Source: Candidatus Flexifilum affinis (lineage in GTDB: Bacteria; Chloroflexota; Anaerolineae; Aggregatilineales; Phototrophicaceae). Taken from it: a stretch of 64,000 bases of DNA. The translations under genes were made by a program, and so were the position numbers. Within the stretch, counting starts at the first letter, position 1. Every line of letters begins with the position of its first letter. The DNA is taken from contig JADJPJ010000037.1 in the NCBI GenBank assembly GCA_016713325.1, positions 47,758-111,757 on the forward strand, read 5' to 3'. Below, piece by piece: positions 20,977 to 30,468 of the stretch. Below the pieces are notes generated by a model. It did not search any database and was not told where the DNA came from. It saw nothing but the letters and a program-made list of their open reading frames with translations.

Positions 20977-21561
20977 GTGCTGCGAAAATCACACCTGCTT
21001 CTCGTGCTGATCGCTGTTCTGGCGGCGGCGTGCAGTCAGCTTGGCGGCGCGGGCAACCTGGTTCCCACCACCGGCGACACCGCCAGCGACGCTTCGGCGG
21101 TTCAGCGCTTCATCCCCAATCTCTCGGCCATGGGTTACACCTCCGTCGAGGCCCAGAGCATCCAGACGGCCCTCTCGTCGGTCAGCGGCGGCGCCTCGCT
21201 GCTCACCGGCAATCCCGCCGCGGCGGCGCTGGTCGCCCAGATCGACGGCATGATTTCCTGCTACCGCAATGTCGGCGCGCTCGATGCCCGCGTGTACTAT
21301 CAGGCCAATATCGCCAACCTCGTCCAGGGCACGGTGCCCTCGGTCGGCGCGCTGGCCGTGATCAACCAGGATCGCGTCATCAACAACTTCCTGTCCTGCG
21401 CCCTGGGCAGCGGGCAGGGGATTGGCGCTCAGACGGCGGCCTCGCAGATTTGCAGCGGCTCCGGCCAGATCGTGGTCGATGGCGAAACAATCGCTTATCT
21501 GTACGCGGCCACCAATCGGGAGCTGTGCAACCTCATGATCTCGCCGTTCCAGGGACGCTAA
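20977..21561 (+). CDS. Predicted lipoprotein of unknown function
   Basis: A 194-residue protein with a lipoprotein signal: VLRKSHLLLVLIAVLAAAC, lipobox LAAAC with Cys near residue 19. The mature part is helical, Ala/Gly-rich, with four further cysteines that could form disulfides. I recognise no family. The GTG start at 20977 has a good AAGGAAG ribosome site. It lies directly after lspA, whose product would process it. Confidence 0.75.
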   Translation: MLRKSHLLLVLIAVLAAACSQLGGAGNLVPTTGDTASDASAVQRFIPNLSAMGYTSVEAQSIQTALSSVSGGASLLTGNPAAAALVAQIDGMISCYRNVGALDARVYYQANIANLVQGTVPSVGALAVINQDRVINNFLSCALGSGQGIGAQTAASQICSGSGQIVVDGETIAYLYAATNRELCNLMISPFQGR

Positions 21562-21645
21562 TCCCGTCGAGGACTTCACGGCCATGGGGCGGCGAAAGCG
21601 GCCCCATGGCCCATCCGCTTCATCCACTCCTCGGAGCCAGCCTGC

Positions 21646-23751
21646 ATGCCGCGCTATCCTCTCATCGCTCTGTCTCTGGTGCTCATTGCCGTCTTCTCAC
21701 TGCCGTCGCCATCCCCGACGCAGGCGCAAGGCGGCGATCTGTACATTCGCGCGGCGCGCATGGGCCTTGCCCACATCACCCACCCCAGCATTGAAGATCC
21801 TTCGGAGCGCTACGGCAACGCGCTGCTGATCGGCGCGGGCTGGCACCGCTTCCCGTTGTACTGGAGCGACATCGAACGCGCGCCGAATCAGCGGGTATGG
21901 GATTCCTTCGATCGCATGGTCAGGGAAGATGCAGGGTACGGCTTGCGGACCAATTTGATCCTGCTCAACGCCCCGGCGCACCGGCGTGACGGCACGAGCA
22001 TCGCCAACCTGTACGCGCCGGTCTTCGCCGACGGCACCGATACGCCCGGCCTCGGCAAGGCCCTCAACCCGGACAACTACTGGGGTTCGTTCGTCGCCGA
22101 GGCGGTGCGCCGCTATATGCCGGGTGGCATTCTGGCCCGCCTGGAAGGCTGGACCGGCGGCCAGGGCGTGCGCGTCTGGGAAGCCTGGAACGAGCCAGAT
22201 CTGACCATGTTCTGGCAGAATAGCGCCGCGGAGTACGCCCGCCTGCTGAAAGTGACCTATCTGGTCGCCCATCAGGTCGACCCCGGCGCGCGCGTGATGA
22301 CGGCCGGTTTCGCCTACCAGTTCCCGGAAGCGGACAACTGGCTGCGCAAGGTGCTCGACGTCTACGCGAGCGACTCGGCAGCGCCGGCCAACAACTGGTA
22401 CATGGACATGGTCGCGCTGCACACCTACGTCGACCCGTATCGCAGCGCCCGCGTGGTCAACGTGGCCCAGGAGGCGCTAGCCCGCTACGGCCTCGACCGG
22501 CCGATCTGGCTGAACGAGACCGGCGTGCCCGTCTGGGACGACTACCCCGGCGAGACCTGGACGCTCAGCCTGCCCGGCGCGCGCCAGTACCGGCGCACCA
22601 TGCGCGAACAGGCGCAGTACGTGATCCAGAGCACGGCCATGGGCTGGGCCGCCGGCGCCGATGTCATCTTCGTGCACCAGCTTTACGACGACTGCGCCGC
22701 CTCGCCGGTGGGCACCACCTTCCCTCCCCACAACGGCGAACTGTGCTTTGGGCTTGGCGAAAACGAGCAGAACCTGTGCACCGGCGAAGCCTTCGGACTG
22801 TTCCGCAACACACGCGGCGCGGAGTGCTTCAACCAGCATCCGCAGCCGGGCACCGCGCGTCCGGCGGCCGCGGCCTACTACCGCATGGCCAGTATCTTCG
22901 GCGATGTCAGTTTCGCCTACACCGGCCAGATCGAACTGAACGGCTGGGGCCGCGCGCTGGTCTTCGACGCCGCCCCGCCCCTGACCGGCGTCGCCTACGA
23001 CCCGGCGCGCATCGGACAGAACGATAAGCTGGCCCTGCCCGGCGCGGTCACCCAGCGTATCTGGGTGATGTGGAACTGGGCGACGGTGCCCTATGACCTG
23101 GAGATCACCGCGGCCGGGACATCCGCCCGGCTGTATACGCTCAGCGACGACTACCGTCTGGGGCCGGAAAACGGCGTCTACACCATCACCCTCCCCAAGG
23201 TCGATGAAACCCGCTATCCTCCCTTTACCTCGGAAGCCCTGGAGCTGATCGACGGCGAGCCATACATCCTGGTCGAGCAGGTCTCGCCCGGCTGGGTACC
23301 CAACGAGCCGGCGCTGATCATGCGCGGCATCGGGCTGCTGACCGCTTCGACACCGCCCCCGCCGCCGACCGACGAACCGACTCCATCCGCCACCGAGACC
23401 GATTCGGCCACCAGCATCCCGACGCCGATCCCGACCTCACTGCCCACCATCGATCTGGCACTGGACACCACGCCGCCAATTCCGCGTATGGCCGCCCTGC
23501 CCGAAGTCAGCGGCGCGACCTTCCTGCTGGCCTGGACCGCCGAGGATGACAGCGGCATCGCCGAGTATGTCGTGTGGGTGCGGGTGGACGGCGGCGACTG
23601 GCAGCCCTGGCTGCAAACACGCGACGAGTTCGCTACCTTCACCGGGACGCCGGGCGTGTTCTACGAGTTTTCGCTGTGGGCGGTCGATCTTGCGGGCAAC
23701 TGGTCCACCAACCTTGATCTGAACCCGATGACCGCAACGCGTGTAGAGTGA
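21646..23751 (+). CDS. Secreted glycoside hydrolase-like protein (clan GH-A fold) with C-terminal Ig/FN3-like domain
   Basis: A 701-residue protein with a signal peptide (MPRYPLIALSLVLIAVFSLP...TQAQ). The TIM-barrel part spans about 30-400 and shows VWEAWNEPD with the acid/base candidate Glu183 and IWLNETGVP with the nucleophile candidate Glu291, as in GH5/GH39-type enzymes. After a beta-rich region comes a Pro/Thr-rich linker (near 565-600) and a final fibronectin-like domain (SGIAEYVVWVRVDGGDWQPW). It probably acts on polysaccharide outside the cell. The substrate and exact GH family are not readable. Confidence 0.75.
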   Translation: MPRYPLIALSLVLIAVFSLPSPSPTQAQGGDLYIRAARMGLAHITHPSIEDPSERYGNALLIGAGWHRFPLYWSDIERAPNQRVWDSFDRMVREDAGYGLRTNLILLNAPAHRRDGTSIANLYAPVFADGTDTPGLGKALNPDNYWGSFVAEAVRRYMPGGILARLEGWTGGQGVRVWEAWNEPDLTMFWQNSAAEYARLLKVTYLVAHQVDPGARVMTAGFAYQFPEADNWLRKVLDVYASDSAAPANNWYMDMVALHTYVDPYRSARVVNVAQEALARYGLDRPIWLNETGVPVWDDYPGETWTLSLPGARQYRRTMREQAQYVIQSTAMGWAAGADVIFVHQLYDDCAASPVGTTFPPHNGELCFGLGENEQNLCTGEAFGLFRNTRGAECFNQHPQPGTARPAAAAYYRMASIFGDVSFAYTGQIELNGWGRALVFDAAPPLTGVAYDPARIGQNDKLALPGAVTQRIWVMWNWATVPYDLEITAAGTSARLYTLSDDYRLGPENGVYTITLPKVDETRYPPFTSEALELIDGEPYILVEQVSPGWVPNEPALIMRGIGLLTASTPPPPPTDEPTPSATETDSATSIPTPIPTSLPTIDLALDTTPPIPRMAALPEVSGATFLLAWTAEDDSGIAEYVVWVRVDGGDWQPWLQTRDEFATFTGTPGVFYEFSLWAVDLAGNWSTNLDLNPMTATRVE

Positions 23752-23767
23752 GGTAACCAGGAACTTT

Positions 23768-24205
23768 ATGGCGAGCGATACCCTGCTGGTGCTTGGAATA
23801 GTCTTTGGCGCGTTCGGCGTCCTCGTGTTGTTCTTCGTCTACGCCAATCGCCCCAGAAGGCGCAACCGCCGCTTCGTTCGCGATCTCAACGGCGGCATCG
23901 CCGCTCTGGGGGGCAGCCGTGTCGGCGAACCGATGCAGTACGAAGGGACAGGCAAGTCGCTGTGCCCGCCAACGCAACTTCCCGCCGGTAATTACGTTCT
24001 AAGTTATGAACTTTATTCTCCGACGCGAATCGCGCTGGTCACCGAAGCCGGCGGAAGTGAACAGACGATCCTGATCTCCACGGCAGTGGGCATCAAGGAA
24101 TTTTCCGTCGCCAGTGATGGCGCGTACCGGTGGCGTATCGAACCGAACGCCGAGGAGAGTCAGTGGCGGATGACCGTCCGTCCAGTGCTGAAACGAGGTC
24201 GATAA
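23768..24205 (+). CDS. Small N-terminally anchored membrane protein, unknown function
   Basis: A 145-residue protein. Residues 5-25 form one transmembrane helix (LLVLGIVFGAFGVLVLFFVY) followed by a basic stretch RPRRRNRR. The rest is predicted beta-rich. No family is recognised. The gene begins 16 nt after the glycosidase-like gene and ends 3 nt before the VTT-domain gene, so the three are probably co-transcribed. Confidence 0.6.
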   Translation: MASDTLLVLGIVFGAFGVLVLFFVYANRPRRRNRRFVRDLNGGIAALGGSRVGEPMQYEGTGKSLCPPTQLPAGNYVLSYELYSPTRIALVTEAGGSEQTILISTAVGIKEFSVASDGAYRWRIEPNAEESQWRMTVRPVLKRGR

Positions 24206-24208
24206 TCG

Positions 24209-24943
24209 GTGTCCGTTCCCCCGCCTGAAGACCGTACGCCGTCCTCCACTGCCCCTGAGCGGCTGGACTGGAAGACCGCGCGGCCCCTGCTGTTGGCCGG
24301 CCTCGGTGTGCTGATCGTCACGGTCATCCTGATCGTGGGCATTCAGTCGATCGGTCTGGACAGCATTCGCGGGTTCATCGAAGGCGCAGGTCCCCTCGCA
24401 CCGCTGGCCTTCATCCTGGTCAAAATGCTGACTTACGTCGTGGCGCCGCTGACCAGCGGGCCGATTCAACTCTCGGCAGGAGTGTTGTTCGGCCTCGTCC
24501 CCGGCGCGCTCTACACCCTGACCGGCGAAGTCATCGGCGGCAGCATCGCCTTCTGGCTCAGCCGCCGCTTCGGGCGAGCCGTCGTCCGCCGCTTCGTCGG
24601 ACTGGACGGTCTGGCCAAAGTGGATGGCTTCGTCGAGGAGATCGTCGACTGGCGCACCCTGACCTTCGCCCGGCTCTTCCTCTTCTCCGCCTATGACTTC
24701 ATCAGCTATTCCGTGGGCTTCTCGCGGCTGCCCTTCCGCGTCTATCTGATCGTCTCGATCGTGGCAGGCTTCATCCCCACTCTCGTCGCATCCATGCTGG
24801 GCTCAACCCTGGCCGGGGAAGCCGGCGCGCTGCTGCCCGTCTTCGCGCTCGTCCTGGCCTTAAGCGCCCTGCCCCTGCTGTTTCAGAGACAGATTCGCCG
24901 GCTGATCCGAATGTCTCGCCGGGTAAAACCGGCGCAGTCATAG
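24209..24943 (+). CDS. VTT-domain (TVP38/TMEM64/DedA-like) membrane protein
   Basis: A 244-residue protein with five to six helices. The VTT core spans about 65-190: PIQLSAGVLFGLVPGALYTLTGEVIGGSIAFWLSRRFGR carries the conserved G-x-xxG re-entrant motif and the following Arg pair. Family members scramble lipids or help maintain the proton motive force. A GTG start is used at 24209, 3 nt after the previous stop, indicating translational coupling. Confidence 0.85.
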   Translation: MSVPPPEDRTPSSTAPERLDWKTARPLLLAGLGVLIVTVILIVGIQSIGLDSIRGFIEGAGPLAPLAFILVKMLTYVVAPLTSGPIQLSAGVLFGLVPGALYTLTGEVIGGSIAFWLSRRFGRAVVRRFVGLDGLAKVDGFVEEIVDWRTLTFARLFLFSAYDFISYSVGFSRLPFRVYLIVSIVAGFIPTLVASMLGSTLAGEAGALLPVFALVLALSALPLLFQRQIRRLIRMSRRVKPAQS

Positions 24944-24987
24944 ATCAGCCACGCTTCCAGCCTGGGGTACCCGCATGAGGAGAGGTC

Positions 24988-25308
24988 ATGGCCACCAGCA
25001 AGCTTTATCTCTATAAGATTCAACCGGTACGTCCAGCCATGCTGATCGAGAACACGCCGGAAGAGGCTGCCATCGTCGGACGGCACTTCGCCTATCTGAA
25101 AGATCTCACCGACAAAGGGGTGGTCCTCATGGCCGGCCGAACCCTGAATATGGATTACAGCAGCTTCGGCATCATCATCTTCCGCGCCGAAGACGATGCC
25201 GCCGCTCAGGCCATCGTCAACAACGACCCGGCGGTCGCCAAGCGTGTCATGCGCGCCGAGTGGTATCCCTACCGGGTGGCGCTCATGGTCGACGACTGGC
25301 CGACCTGA
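24988..25308 (+). CDS. YCII-related domain protein
   Basis: A 106-residue ferredoxin-like alpha/beta protein of the YciI group. EEAAIVGRHFAYLKDLTDKGVVLMAGRTL contains the conserved His-x-x-Tyr/Phe and the glycine turn, and AQAIVNNDPAV is the family's D-P motif. Some members have peroxidase-like or dehalogenase roles; most are uncharacterised. A GAGGAGAGGTC ribosome site precedes the ATG. Convergent with the pyruvate kinase-like gene, 4 bp away. Confidence 0.85.
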   Translation: MATSKLYLYKIQPVRPAMLIENTPEEAAIVGRHFAYLKDLTDKGVVLMAGRTLNMDYSSFGIIIFRAEDDAAAQAIVNNDPAVAKRVMRAEWYPYRVALMVDDWPT

Positions 25309-25312
25309 TCCG

Positions 25313-26794
25313 TCAATTCCCGGTCACGTCGGCCCATGACTTGAGCGCACGAAGCTGCGGTGTCTTCTTGAGCTGATGCCCCTGCATACGGATGAGCAGG
25401 TCGTTGAGCAGGGTGATCGCCTCACCGACATGCGGCCCCTTGTTGAGCATGACGCACTCGGCGCGGGCGGCCATGGCCGCATCGGTCATCTCGCCCCGTG
25501 ACGGAATCCCCTGCTTGACGAAGCTCTCCAGCACCTGCGTCGCCCAGATCACCGGCACGTGCGCGGCTTCGCACAGCCACAGAATCTCTTCCTGGATCTC
25601 CGCCATGCGCTGATAGCCCACTTCAACCGCCAGATCGCCGCGGGCGATCATCACGCCGAAGGGCTGCGCGCCGCCGGCCCGAATGATCAGTTCCGGCAGG
25701 TTGAGCACGGCCCGGCGAGTCTCAATCTTGGCGATGAGGGCGATCTTGCGCCAGTCGTCGCGGCGTCTGGCCAGTTCCTCCTGAAGATGGTCGATATCTT
25801 CCGGGTCCTGCACGAACGAGTAGCCGATCATGTCCGCGTGATGGGCGACAAAGTCGAGCGCTTCCAGATCGTCGTCGGTGAGCGGGTCCAGGCGCAGGTC
25901 GCTGTCCGGGAAGTTCAGGCCTTTCTCTTCGCGCACTTTGACGCCCAGATCGCTGGCGTGGGTCAGGCGCAGGATGATGCCCTCGTCCTCCCTGCCGATA
26001 ACCACCGCGCCGATCTTGCCGTCATCAATCCAGACCGAGTGGCCGATTTCCACCTGATCGAGCACGGCGGGCAGGGTGCAGCGCACCTGCTTGCGATATT
26101 CCTCGCGCCGCTGCGGCTTGTCACGGGTGAGCAGGATGGTGTCGCCGACGAAGACGCGCTTCGAATTCAGCGTGACGTCGGCGGTGCGCACCTTGGGGCC
26201 GCCCAGGTCCATGTGAATTTTGACATGATGACCGGTCTCCGCCCCGGCGCGGCGGGTGAAGGCGATCATCGCCTGCCAGTCCGCCGGCGTGTCGTGGGCG
26301 CAGTTGATGCGAGCCGCGTCCATGCCGCGCGCCACCAGATCGCGCACGAACTCGTAATCGTGTGCCGCCTCGCTCGGGTAGGTGACCATCACCCGGACAC
26401 CACGCCCAAGCGGCAGCGGACCAAAGACCTTCTCGGTGTTGTGGCGCAGCATGCGCTGGCCGCGATAGAACGACTCCGGGCGAGGATAGCGTACCTCGGC
26501 TGTTTCGCCGCAGATCGACTTCAGGGTGGCGATCACCGCGTCAATGTTGGGGAGTACGCGGGCCTCGGCGCGGCCCAGAGAGGACATGCCGTAGCGGCTG
26601 AGGGCCGGCTGAAGGTCGCGCAGATCGAAGCGCCGCAGCGCCAGGTAGTAGGCGAGATTGTTTGAACTGAGGCACATCGCCCGCCGCTCGATATGTTTGG
26701 CCCAGCGCGCGTTGAGTTCGTCGCCCTGCCGTCTGACCTCCTCGCGCAGCGCGATCATCTTTTGCAGGAGTTCCTGAGGCTGATAACGAGGCAC
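25313..26794 (-). CDS. Atypical pyruvate kinase-like protein with N-terminal extension and no C-terminal domain
   Basis: A 493-residue protein. The first about 125 residues are a helical extension unlike classical pyruvate kinase. Then come the pyruvate kinase barrel and B domain: MDLGGPKVRTADV, IDDGKIGAVVI, LIAKIETRRAVLNL (catalytic Lys region), ARGDLAVEVG (metal-binding Glu/Asp) and a WATQVLESF substrate loop. The chain ends in MIRMQGH-like residues with no room for the usual allosteric C-domain. It may convert PEP to pyruvate or act on another enol-phosphate. A GTG start has GAAGGAG upstream. Confidence 0.8.
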   Translation of the reverse strand: MPRYQPQELLQKMIALREEVRRQGDELNARWAKHIERRAMCLSSNNLAYYLALRRFDLRDLQPALSRYGMSSLGRAEARVLPNIDAVIATLKSICGETAEVRYPRPESFYRGQRMLRHNTEKVFGPLPLGRGVRVMVTYPSEAAHDYEFVRDLVARGMDAARINCAHDTPADWQAMIAFTRRAGAETGHHVKIHMDLGGPKVRTADVTLNSKRVFVGDTILLTRDKPQRREEYRKQVRCTLPAVLDQVEIGHSVWIDDGKIGAVVIGREDEGIILRLTHASDLGVKVREEKGLNFPDSDLRLDPLTDDDLEALDFVAHHADMIGYSFVQDPEDIDHLQEELARRRDDWRKIALIAKIETRRAVLNLPELIIRAGGAQPFGVMIARGDLAVEVGYQRMAEIQEEILWLCEAAHVPVIWATQVLESFVKQGIPSRGEMTDAAMAARAECVMLNKGPHVGEAITLLNDLLIRMQGHQLKKTPQLRALKSWADVTGN

Positions 26795-27096
26795 GATTGG
26801 GTCTCCTTCAGTCAGCAGTTGTTCACCGAGAAAGCGATCTTTCGGGGTGGCCGTTAGCGAACGTGAATCATGGACATACCATGCTCGCCACTCACCCCCG
26901 ATCTAGGGCTGTGCCCGCTCCCGTGACAATGAAGAGGGCGGCGAAACGCAGCGGGCGAGGGTCATATGAGCCGTATTTCTCGCCGGTGCAAAGGCAGATA
27001 CGCTCTAGAAGGCCCATAATAGAACACCGCCCCAACACAGCGTAGAAGACCGCGGCGTTGGGGCGATGAGAATTTACTGACAGTTGGCTGAGAGGA
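26795..27096. other. Gene-free stretch with a hairpin near its end
   Basis: No supported gene lies in these 302 bp between two minus-strand genes. CGCCCCAAC (27028-27036) and GTTGGGGCG (27057-27065) form a 9-bp stem with a 20-nt loop, placed so that it would follow the upstream FprA gene's stop on the minus strand. The left part should hold the promoter of the pyruvate kinase-like gene, but I see no convincing hexamers. Confidence 0.4.
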
Positions 27097-28509
27097 TCAG
27101 TCGCCGCTGGGCTGGGGTACCCTCTCCCGGCGGTGGTGAATGGCCTCCAGCATCTCTTCCACGCTGCCGTACTTCACCCGCGGACGGCCTATCGCCTTGC
27201 CGCGTTCCTGTTCCACTGCGTCCAGGTTCAGCCAGTCGGCGAAGGTCACGACATCGACGCCGCGCGCCTCCAGCAGCGACTCGATATCGCCCGCTGTCGG
27301 GTGCAGCATCTTCTCTTCCGCGAAGTCGGCCAGCAGTTGATCTACCGTGGCCTGCGAGTCGGGCTTATTGGTGCCGATGATGCCCGACGGCCCGCGCTTG
27401 ATCCAACCGACGACGTACTCGCCGACGCGGACCGCGCCATCCTGAGTGACCCGCCCCTCGACGTTCGGAACGACCCCCTTGCGCGCATCGAACGGCACGT
27501 CTTCCAGGGGAAGGCCGAGGTAGCCGATCGAGCGGAAGACCAGCCCGACCGGGATGATCTCGGTGCGATCGGTCGGGCGCGGGCGCAGCGAACCATCTTC
27601 GGACTGCACCAGTTCGTTGTGCACCACTTCGATCGCTTCCACGCGGTCGGTGCCGATCAGCCGCGTCGGCGAAACCAGGAAGCGCATGTGAATCCGCCTC
27701 GGCTTGCCGGTTGGCTTGCGCTGGGCATAGTCGTGCAGCATTTGCACGTTCTTCTCGGCGACGCGGTCGCCGGCAGTCCGCACATAGTCCGCGCTCAGCG
27801 GGTCGAGTTCGTCCTCCCCTGGCGGCACGATGACGTCGGCGTCGCACAGCTCGCCCAGTTCCTTGAGTTCCGGGTTGGTGTAGGCGGCCTGAGCCGGCCC
27901 GCGCCGCCCCAGCAGGTAAATGTCGGTGACGCGACTCCTGGACAGGGCATCGAGAGCATAGTCGGCGATGTCGGTGACCGCCAGTTCCTCGTGGCTGCTC
28001 GCCAGAATGCGCGCGACATCCATCGCTACGTTCCCGTTGCCGATCACGGCGACGGCCCTCTGCGACAGATCGAACTCCAGATCGCGGTAATCGGGATGGG
28101 CGTTGTACCAGCCGACGAACTCCGTCGCGGGATGGCTGCCCGCCAGATCCTCGCCGGGGATGCCCATGCGCCGGTCGGACTGTGCGCCGACGGCATAGAT
28201 GACCGCATGGTAGTGAGCGAGCAGATCGGCATGACGAATATCGCGCCCCATCTCGACATTGCCGAAGAAGCGGAAGCCGGGTCTGGCGGCGATCTTTTCG
28301 TAAACCTTGGTGACGGTCTTGATCTTCGGGTGATCCGGGGCGACCCCGCCGCGAACCAAACCAAAAGGTGTGGGCAGACGCTCGAACATGTCGACGGCGA
28401 TGTTGAGCGGAGACTTCAGAAGATGTTCGGCAGCATAGAAACCCGAGGGGCCGGAACCAATAATCGCAACGCGCAGCGGATCGCCGCTGGCGCCAACAGG
28501 CGTTGTCAT
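27097..28509 (-). CDS. fprA: NADPH-ferredoxin/adrenodoxin-type reductase
   Basis: A 470-residue flavoprotein of the FprA/adrenodoxin reductase type. The FAD motif RVAIIGSGPSGFYAAEHLL is followed by ERLPTPFGLVRGGVAPDHPKIK, the family signature. The NADP motif VIGNGNVAMDVARIL lies near residue 155, and VGWIKRGPSGIIGTNKPD marks the C-terminal FAD contact. It transfers electrons between NADPH and ferredoxin in the cytoplasm. The ATG at 28509 has AAGGA 10 nt upstream; an alternative ATG at 28533 adds eight residues. The extra C-terminal helix is usual for bacterial FprA. Confidence 0.92.
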   Translation of the reverse strand: MTTPVGASGDPLRVAIIGSGPSGFYAAEHLLKSPLNIAVDMFERLPTPFGLVRGGVAPDHPKIKTVTKVYEKIAARPGFRFFGNVEMGRDIRHADLLAHYHAVIYAVGAQSDRRMGIPGEDLAGSHPATEFVGWYNAHPDYRDLEFDLSQRAVAVIGNGNVAMDVARILASSHEELAVTDIADYALDALSRSRVTDIYLLGRRGPAQAAYTNPELKELGELCDADVIVPPGEDELDPLSADYVRTAGDRVAEKNVQMLHDYAQRKPTGKPRRIHMRFLVSPTRLIGTDRVEAIEVVHNELVQSEDGSLRPRPTDRTEIIPVGLVFRSIGYLGLPLEDVPFDARKGVVPNVEGRVTQDGAVRVGEYVVGWIKRGPSGIIGTNKPDSQATVDQLLADFAEEKMLHPTAGDIESLLEARGVDVVTFADWLNLDAVEQERGKAIGRPRVKYGSVEEMLEAIHHRRERVPQPSGD

Positions 28510-28626
28510 GGAGGAATCATCCTTCGCAGACATCTTTGATCGAACCGATAACACTATAGCACGAGTTCCCTTCAATGAACCCCTGTGCATGAGCAATGGC
28601 AGGCCGAGACGTGATGAACGTCAGTA

Positions 28627-29736
28627 TCACTTGAGCAGGACCATGTTATTACGGTGAACCAGGGCGTCGCCATAGGTGTAGCCCAGAATCTCGACGATCT
28701 GGCTGGACTTGACGCCGCACAGTTTGCGAGCCGACTCGGCATCATAGCTGGTGATGCCGTGGGCGATCTCGCGCTTGCCTGGCGAGAGCACGACCACCGT
28801 CTCACCGCGGCTGAAATCCCCCTCCACCTGCGTGACGCCCACCGGGAGCAGGCTGGCCCCGCCCGCCTGGAGCTTGCGCGCCGCCCCGGCATCGACCGTC
28901 AGCCGGCCGTGCGGCTTCTCGACCAGCAGCCAGCGCTTGCGGCTTTCCAGCGGCGTGCTGACCGCGTCGAAGCGGGTGCCAACCGCCTCCCCGCGCACAA
29001 TGCGGCCCAGGGCGTCGGGCGTTTTGCCGCTGGCGATCCATGTCGTCACCCCGCCGCGCGCCGCCAACTGCGCCGCCTGCAGCTTGGTGAACATGCCGCC
29101 GGTGCCCAACCCGGTCGCCGTGCCGCCGGCCAGGGCGTAGGTCTCGGCGTCGATCTGCGCGACGCGTTCGATCAGCTTCGCGCTCTGGTCGCGCCGGGGA
29201 TCGGCCGTGAACAACCCCGGCTGATCGGTCAGCAGGATCAGCCGGTCGGCCTCGACCAGGGTGGCCACCAGCGCCGACAGGTTGTCGTTGTCGCCGATGC
29301 GGATCTCTTCGGTGGCGGTGGTGTCGTTCTCGTTGATGACCGGCACGATACGGTGCTCGATCAGCGTCGAAATCGTATCGCGGGCATTCAGAAACCCGGC
29401 CCGGCTGTTGAGATCGCCACGCGTCAGCAGCAGTTGGGCGACCACGATGCGGAAAATGTCGAAGAGGTCGGTGTAGATCTGCATCAGGCGGCTCTGCCCG
29501 ACCGCGCTCAGCATCTGCCGCGCGGGGATGCTCCGGCTCAGTTCGGACGTGCCGAGTCGTTCGCGACCGGCGGCCACGGCGCCAGAAGTCACCAGCACCA
29601 GTTCATGCCCCGCCTCGTGCAGCCGGGCGATCTGCTGGACGACCTCCAGCATGCGCTGGCGGCTCAGGTGCGGCGTTCCATCGGTGAGCGTGCTGGTGCC
29701 AACTTTGACGACAATGCGTTCGGTACGTGCGGTCAT
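28627..29736 (-). CDS. proB: Glutamate 5-kinase with PUA domain
   Basis: A 369-residue protein. The amino-acid kinase domain begins RIVVKVGTSTLTDG and contains VTSGAVAAGRERLG, PVINENDTTATEEI and the GTGGMFTKLQAAQLAARGGV nucleotide/substrate motif. A PUA domain follows from about residue 285 (GAARKLQAGGASLLPVGVTQVEG). It phosphorylates glutamate in the first step of proline synthesis. proA is not in the window. ATG start at 29736. Confidence 0.95.
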   Translation of the reverse strand: MTARTERIVVKVGTSTLTDGTPHLSRQRMLEVVQQIARLHEAGHELVLVTSGAVAAGRERLGTSELSRSIPARQMLSAVGQSRLMQIYTDLFDIFRIVVAQLLLTRGDLNSRAGFLNARDTISTLIEHRIVPVINENDTTATEEIRIGDNDNLSALVATLVEADRLILLTDQPGLFTADPRRDQSAKLIERVAQIDAETYALAGGTATGLGTGGMFTKLQAAQLAARGGVTTWIASGKTPDALGRIVRGEAVGTRFDAVSTPLESRKRWLLVEKPHGRLTVDAGAARKLQAGGASLLPVGVTQVEGDFSRGETVVVLSPGKREIAHGITSYDAESARKLCGVKSSQIVEILGYTYGDALVHRNNMVLLK

Positions 29737-29858
29737 GACGGCGGGTGTTCCTTACGGGTGTCGTTCCTGACAGGAAGATCGCACAGGAATGGATCACAGT
29801 ATGGATCGCCGCCCATTATACTCGGAAGCGCCAGCGTAGTATCCGGCGCGTCGACCGT

Positions 29859-30272
29859 CTACGAAACGGTTGCCTGGACTGACTTCCCCGTCAACGTCGA
29901 AATCATGTCGGCGAACTGCCGCCGGGCGAATGGCTTCAGCAGGAAAACCGACGCGCCCAGACGAAGTGCCTGGTGCTGGCGGTCCATGCAGTGGTTGTCG
30001 CCGACGGCGATAACAGGAATGTGACGGGTTTTGGGATCGTTGGTGAGTTTGCGGAGGATGGAGAAGGAGTCTGCGCCAGGGAGGTCGAGATCGAGCAGGA
30101 CGAAATCCGGAAGGGGTTCCATCGCCATCAACTGCTGGACGGACTTCGCCCCGGTGGTATTGCGTTTGAACTCGACTCGCAGATCCTTCAAGATGAGCGA
30201 GATCACAAACAGGCTGTGCGCGTCATCCTCGATCACCAGGGCGCGGACTCTGCTCGTGTCTTTTGAGTTCAT
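29859..30272 (-). CDS. Stand-alone response-regulator receiver protein
   Basis: A 137-residue receiver domain without an output domain. The acidic pair is in VIEDDAH, the phosphoacceptor Asp is in VLLDLDLPGAD near residue 59, and the conserved Lys is in FLLKPFARRQF. The Thr/Ser position reads VIAVGDN, a departure from the usual xxT/S-A. It may relay phosphate from one of the orphan histidine kinases at 5066-9462, but this is a guess. It lies 122 bp upstream of proB. Confidence 0.88.
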   Translation of the reverse strand: MNSKDTSRVRALVIEDDAHSLFVISLILKDLRVEFKRNTTGAKSVQQLMAMEPLPDFVLLDLDLPGADSFSILRKLTNDPKTRHIPVIAVGDNHCMDRQHQALRLGASVFLLKPFARRQFADMISTLTGKSVQATVS

Positions 30273-30468
30273 AGTACCCCCGGGAACTGATTTATCCAGT
30301 ATACTGATGCAGAGATTTCAATCAATGCATTAATCTCGGGTTACACGGGCACATTATTTCTTTGTTTGTTCAGTTATTCTATCTGTTATTTTAACGTTGA
30401 AACGCTTTCATGCAAGTCTTTTCATAATTCTCGTGAATGCTCCGCTAAATGTCATAGGGAACAGGTGA

